NCBI RefSeq assembly: GCF_964020115.1
Contig: NZ_OZ026542.1
Coordinates: 1,426,001-1,490,000 of the forward strand
DNA from: Candidatus Regiella endosymbiont of Tuberolachnus salignus
GTDB taxonomy: Bacteria > Pseudomonadota > Gammaproteobacteria > Enterobacterales > Enterobacteriaceae
Length of the DNA stretch: 64,000 nt
Reading direction: 5' to 3'
Shown: positions 60,045 to 64,000 of the stretch, in pieces
Layout of the letters: each line of letters begins with the position of its first letter
Position numbering within the stretch: position 1 is the stretch's first letter
Notes under the pieces: generated by a model
Seen by the model: only the letters and a program-made list of their open reading frames with translations
Databases searched by the model: none
What the model was told of the DNA's origin: nothing
Position numbers and translations under genes: made by a program

Positions 60045-62861
60045 ATGAATGATTATAAAAATACCCTTAACTTGCCAGAGACAGGCTTCCCGATGCGCGG
60101 TGATTTGGCCAAACGTGAGCCTGACAGATTACAACGTTGGTATGAAGATAATTTGTACGGCAAAATTCGTGCGACGAAAAAAGGTAAAAAAATATTTAAC
60201 TTGCATGATGGCCCGCCGTATGCAAACGGCAATATTCACATCGGTCATGCCGTCAACAAAATTCTTAAAGACATTATCATTAAAGCTAAAGGACTATCAG
60301 GCTATGACGCCCCTTATGTCCCGGGATGGGATTGTCACGGTTTACCCATAGAACACAAAGTTGAGCAATTTGTTGGTAAACCGGGCAAAAAAATCAGTGC
60401 CGCCGAGTTTCGTACAGCATGCCGTACCTACGCGACTGAGCAAATTGAAGGGCAGAAAAAAGATTTTATTCGCCTTGGTGTGCTCGGTGACTGGGATCAT
60501 CCCTATTTGACGATGGATTTTAAAACCGAAGCCAACATTATTCGTGCATTGGCTAAAGTGATTGCTAACGGTCATTTATATAAAGGTGCGAGGCCAGTGC
60601 ATTGGTGTACTGATTGCGGCTCTTCGCTCGCAGAGGCAGAAGTTGAGTATTACGATAAAACCTCTACCTCTATCGATCTCTGTTTTAACGTGCTGGATGT
60701 CGCGGCGGTTTGCGCCAAATTTTCTGTTGCTACCGTGCATGATCCTATTTCTGTTGTCATTTGGACCACCACCCCCTGGACCTTACCCGCGAATCGCGCC
60801 ATCACATTATGTAGCGAATTTATTTATCAGTTAGTACAGATTGAGGGAAAATGTCTCATCCTGGCGGCTGATTTGGTGGAAACAGTCATGAAACGCGCTG
60901 CTATCACAGAATGGCAGATTTTAGGCAGCTGTAGTGGCGCTGATTTAGAACTCTTACGCTGTCAGCATCCTTTTATGGCTTTTGATGTGCCTATCATTTT
61001 GGGTGATCATGTGACGCTGGATGCAGGGACAGGCGCAGTGCATACAGCCCCAGGCCACGGCCCCGAAGATTTTGTTGTCGCGCAAAAATACGGGTTAGAA
61101 ATCGCTAATCCTGTTGATACTAATGGTTGTTATTTAAAGGGTACTTACCCGGTATTGGACGGCTTATTTGTATTAAAAGCCAATGATCTTGTCGTTAATA
61201 TTCTGCGTGATAATGGCACATTGCTGCATGTTGAAGAATTAACGCACAGTTATCCCTGCTGCTGGCGTCATAAAACACCAATTATTTTCCGGGCTACACC
61301 ACAATGGTTTATTAGTATGGAGCAACAAGGGTTGCGGCAGCAATCATTGCAAGCCATTAACACCGTCCAATGGATCCCTGCTTGGGGAAAAGCACGTATT
61401 GAAACCATGGTCACTCATCGTCCAGACTGGTGTATTTCACGTCAGCGTACTTGGGGTACGCCGATGTCCTTATTTGTACATAAAGAAACCCAAGCGCTGC
61501 ACCCGCGTAGCATTGAATTGATGGAACAAGTGGCGATACGGGTCGAGCAACAAGGCATTCAAGCATGGTGGGATTTGGATCCAGCGGAAATTTTGGCAGA
61601 GGAGGCGGCAGATTACGTTAAGGTCACCGATACACTCGATGTTTGGTTTGATTCAGGATCCACCCATTCTTCAGTGATTGATTCCCACCCTGAGTTGGCA
61701 GGCCACTCGCCAGATATCTATCTGGAAGGATCTGATCAACACCGAGGCTGGTTTATGTCATCCCTTATGATTTCTACCGCGATGAAGGGCAAAGCCCCCT
61801 ATCGCCAGGTGTTAACACATGGTTTTACCGTGGACGGCCAAGGCAGAAAAATGTCCAAATCTATCGGTAATACCATCAGCCCGCAAGACGTTACCAATAA
61901 GTTGGGAGGAGATATTCTCCGTTTATGGGTGGCATCAACGGATTATAGTCGCGAAATCGCGGTATCAGATGAAATTCTACGCCGTTCAGCCGATGCGTAC
62001 CGGCGGATCCGCAATACTGCCCGTTTTTTATTGGCTAATCTAAAGGGTTTTGATCCCACGCAGCATCAACTTGCAGCACAAGAGATGATAGTGTTGGATC
62101 GCTGGGCGGTAGGCCGCGCTCAGGAGGCGCAAGTAGAAATTATCACGGCTTATGAAAACTATGATTTTCATCGAGTGGTACAACGCCTGATGCATTTTTG
62201 CTCTATCGAAATGGGCTCCTTCTATCTCGATATTATTAAAGACCGTCAATATACCGCCAAGAGCGATAGTATCGCGCGTCGTAGTTGTCAAACCGCGCTG
62301 TTTCATATCGCGCAAGCTTTAGTACGCTGGATGGCACCTATTCTCTCTTTTACTGCAGATGAAATCTGGCAATATCTCCCAGGCCAATGTCAAAAATATG
62401 TGTTTACCGAAGAATGGTATGCGGATTTATTCGCCCTAGCGGATGATGACCCTATGAATGATAATTTCTGGGCTGAATTGCTTAAGGTTCGCGCTGAAGT
62501 CAATAAGGTGTTGGAACAAGCACGAAACGATAAAAAAATAGGGGGATCATTGGAAGCCGCGGTTATCTTGTATGCTGAACCTTCACTCGCCGCGCGCTTG
62601 AGGCATTTACAGAATGAATTACGGTTTGTTTTAATTACTTCTGCGGCACAGGTAAAAGATTACGCTGAGGCGGACGATCAGGCACAACAAAGTGAATTGA
62701 TCAATGGCTTAAAAATTGCCTTTTATAAAGCCGAAGGGGAAAAATGTTCACGTTGTTGGCATTATACTCAAGATATTGGCTTGGTAGCGGAGCACGCAAA
62801 ATTGTGTGGCCGTTGTGTCACTAACGTTGCAGATAACGGTGAAGAGCGTAGATTTGCCTGA
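60045..62861 (+). CDS. ileS: Isoleucyl-tRNA synthetase
   Basis: 938 residues, same as E. coli IleRS. HIGH motif in [19 protein letters not shown] near residue 64; the editing (CP1) domain with [19 protein letters not shown] in [13 protein letters not shown] near 605; and a C-terminal zinc finger [12 protein letters not shown] with CGRC. Start [19 protein letters not shown] at 60045. Its stop overlaps the lspA start by one base. Confidence 0.97.
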   Translation: MNDYKNTLNLPETGFPMRGDLAKREPDRLQRWYEDNLYGKIRATKKGKKIFNLHDGPPYANGNIHIGHAVNKILKDIIIKAKGLSGYDAPYVPGWDCHGLPIEHKVEQFVGKPGKKISAAEFRTACRTYATEQIEGQKKDFIRLGVLGDWDHPYLTMDFKTEANIIRALAKVIANGHLYKGARPVHWCTDCGSSLAEAEVEYYDKTSTSIDLCFNVLDVAAVCAKFSVATVHDPISVVIWTTTPWTLPANRAITLCSEFIYQLVQIEGKCLILAADLVETVMKRAAITEWQILGSCSGADLELLRCQHPFMAFDVPIILGDHVTLDAGTGAVHTAPGHGPEDFVVAQKYGLEIANPVDTNGCYLKGTYPVLDGLFVLKANDLVVNILRDNGTLLHVEELTHSYPCCWRHKTPIIFRATPQWFISMEQQGLRQQSLQAINTVQWIPAWGKARIETMVTHRPDWCISRQRTWGTPMSLFVHKETQALHPRSIELMEQVAIRVEQQGIQAWWDLDPAEILAEEAADYVKVTDTLDVWFDSGSTHSSVIDSHPELAGHSPDIYLEGSDQHRGWFMSSLMISTAMKGKAPYRQVLTHGFTVDGQGRKMSKSIGNTISPQDVTNKLGGDILRLWVASTDYSREIAVSDEILRRSADAYRRIRNTARFLLANLKGFDPTQHQLAAQEMIVLDRWAVGRAQEAQVEIITAYENYDFHRVVQRLMHFCSIEMGSFYLDIIKDRQYTAKSDSIARRSCQTALFHIAQALVRWMAPILSFTADEIWQYLPGQCQKYVFTEEWYADLFALADDDPMNDNFWAELLKVRAEVNKVLEQARNDKKIGGSLEAAVILYAEPSLAARLRHLQNELRFVLITSAAQVKDYAEADDQAQQSELINGLKIAFYKAEGEKCSRCWHYTQDIGLVAEHAKLCGRCVTNVADNGEERRFA

Positions 62862-63373
62862 TGAATAAAAAAATGTGTTCGAGCGGATTACGTTGGTTAT
62901 GGCTAGGTGTAGTGGTGTTGATTTTCGATCTGGCAAGTAAACAATGGGTTATAGCTCATTTTACGTTGTATGAAAGTTTGCCATTGTTACCCTGGTTAAA
63001 TTTAACCTATGTACAAAATTCCGGTGCAGCATTTAGTTTTCTCGCAGATAAAGGGGGTTGGCAGCGATGGTTTTTTGCCTTGATCGCGCTGGCCATTGTC
63101 TTGACGTTATTGGTATTCATGTCTCGCACTCCTCGTCAGAAAAAATTGATTAACTGTGCTTATGCGCTGATTATCGGCGGCGCATTAGGCAACTTATTTG
63201 ATCGTATGGTGCAGGGTGTCGTCATTGATTTCATCGATTTTCATGTCAATCATTGGCATTGGCCGACGTTTAACCTGGCCGATACCGCAATTTGTATTGG
63301 CGCGATGTTAGTGGTTTGCGAAGGCGCCTTTAGCCCACCGGAGAAAGCGGTGTTAAAAAAAGGTAAAAAGTAA
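62861..63373 (+). CDS. lspA: Lipoprotein signal peptidase (signal peptidase II)
   Basis: Inner-membrane aspartyl protease that cleaves lipoprotein signal peptides. Four membrane helices; catalytic aspartates in [18 protein letters not shown] and [12 protein letters not shown]. 170 residues (E. coli 164). TGATG overlap with ileS and ATG/TAATG contact with fkpB show operon coupling. Needed for the lipoproteins in this window (MltC, YeaY, PrgK). Confidence 0.96.
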   Translation: MNKKMCSSGLRWLWLGVVVLIFDLASKQWVIAHFTLYESLPLLPWLNLTYVQNSGAAFSFLADKGGWQRWFFALIALAIVLTLLVFMSRTPRQKKLINCAYALIIGGALGNLFDRMVQGVVIDFIDFHVNHWHWPTFNLADTAICIGAMLVVCEGAFSPPEKAVLKKGKK

Positions 63374-63843
63374 TGTTAGATCGAGTACAAAAAAATAGCT
63401 CGGTATTGGTACATTTCATCTTGAAGCTGGCTGATGGATCAACGGCAGATTCGACCTATGCCCAGGGCAAGCCTGCTTTATTTCGTTTAGGTGATCGCAG
63501 TTTGTCTGAGGCGTTAGAACAACATTTGCTCGGCTTACAAGTAGGTGATAAACGGACTTTTACTTTACCAGCAGAATCTGCCTTTGGTCACACTGATCCC
63601 GCTTTGATCCAGCATTTTTCCCCACGCGATTTTAGCCAAACGGGGATCCCCAATGTCGGGACGATTATGCTGTTTAGCGCGATCAATGGCAGTGAAATGC
63701 CCGGTATCGTACGTGAAGTAACGGCAGAGTCGATCAAGGTAGATTTTAATCATCCACTGGCAGAACAATCGATTCATTTTACCATTGAAGTATTAGAAAT
63801 TAAGGCAACAGAGGAGAAATGCCATGCAGATATTGCTGGCTAA
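63373..63843 (+). CDS. fkpB: FKBP-type peptidyl-prolyl isomerase FkpB (SlpA-like)
   Basis: Prolyl isomerase/chaperone. [40 protein letters not shown] and [10 protein letters not shown] are typical of SlyD/SlpA FKBPs, with the inserted-in-flap domain around [10 protein letters not shown]. 156 residues (E. coli 149). Between lspA and ispH, as in E. coli; overlaps ispH by 20 bases. Confidence 0.94.
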   Translation: MLDRVQKNSSVLVHFILKLADGSTADSTYAQGKPALFRLGDRSLSEALEQHLLGLQVGDKRTFTLPAESAFGHTDPALIQHFSPRDFSQTGIPNVGTIMLFSAINGSEMPGIVREVTAESIKVDFNHPLAEQSIHFTIEVLEIKATEEKCHADIAG

Positions 63844-64000
63844 TCCGCGTGGCTTTTGTGCCGGGGTTGACCGCGCGATTAATATTGTCGAACGTGCCTT
63901 AGCCATGTATAGCGCCCCGATCTATGTGCGGCATGAAGTGGTTCACAACCGTTATGTCGTTAATGATTTATCTCAACGCGGGGCGATTTTTATTGAAGAC
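63824..64000 (+). CDS. ispH: 4-hydroxy-3-methylbut-2-enyl diphosphate reductase, 5' part
   Basis: Last step of the MEP isoprenoid pathway, a 4Fe-4S enzyme that takes electrons from flavodoxin (fldA here). [20 protein letters not shown] at the start includes the first cluster cysteine, and [12 protein letters not shown] the substrate histidine. Starts at 63824 after GAGGAGA. Cut by the window edge after 59 codons. Confidence 0.95.
   Translation, partial: MQILLANPRGFCAGVDRAINIVERALAMYSAPIYVRHEVVHNRYVVNDLSQRGAIFIED

Overview
The window reads as chromosome of a host-restricted, insect-symbiont-like member of the Enterobacterales. Housekeeping proteins are close to their Escherichia/Yersinia counterparts, but the DNA is AT-rich and full of pseudogenes, insertion-sequence relics and short palindromic repeats, and it carries a SPI-1/Ysa-type type III secretion cluster with candidate effectors. 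This combination fits an aphid symbiont such as Candidatus Regiella insecticola. That name is an inference from gene content; no rRNA gene is present to confirm it.

Layout. 1-16100 is mostly core: mscM-psd-rsgA divergent from orn, tsaB-yeaY, a lipoprotein gene with lysP, galU-gnd, and recC standing alone. 16330-30240 is an accessory island. It holds a 594-residue candidate effector with inverted fragments of itself downstream, an invasin relic, a truncated ybaL, a 365-residue protein with a SifA/SseJ-like N-terminus and an EPIYA motif, a broken cytosine-permease gene beside a LuxR-type regulator, an acetyltransferase pseudogene, and an MFS transporter. Two arms of about 0.8 and 1.1 kb in opposite orientation bracket 20.4-25.7 kb. 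30229-37064 is a pile of nested insertion sequences (IS5, IS3, IS427-type, IS630, IS21) whose right edge has removed the 5' end of nagE.

39069-43753 returns to core genes (glnS, fur, fldA, ybfF, frameshifted ybgI). 43740-48546 is a compact T3SS block on the minus strand, transcribed hilA-like, iagB, prgH, prgI, prgJ, prgK, orgA: regulator, peptidoglycan-cutting enzyme, inner-membrane rings, needle, rod and sorting-platform protein. It sits between ybgI and mltC. From 48849 to the end the order is essentially core: mltC-yggX-mutY, trmB, hemL, yicG, cysS, the rpsF-priB-rpsR-rplI operon, rpsT, and ribF-ileS-lspA-fkpB-ispH (ispH runs off the edge).

At least three families of short non-coding inverted-repeat elements are scattered between genes. 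One copy sits in frame inside ribF, one supplies the likely ribosome-binding site of trmB, and fragments form the last codons of recC and nagE. No tRNA, rRNA or CRISPR array was recognised.
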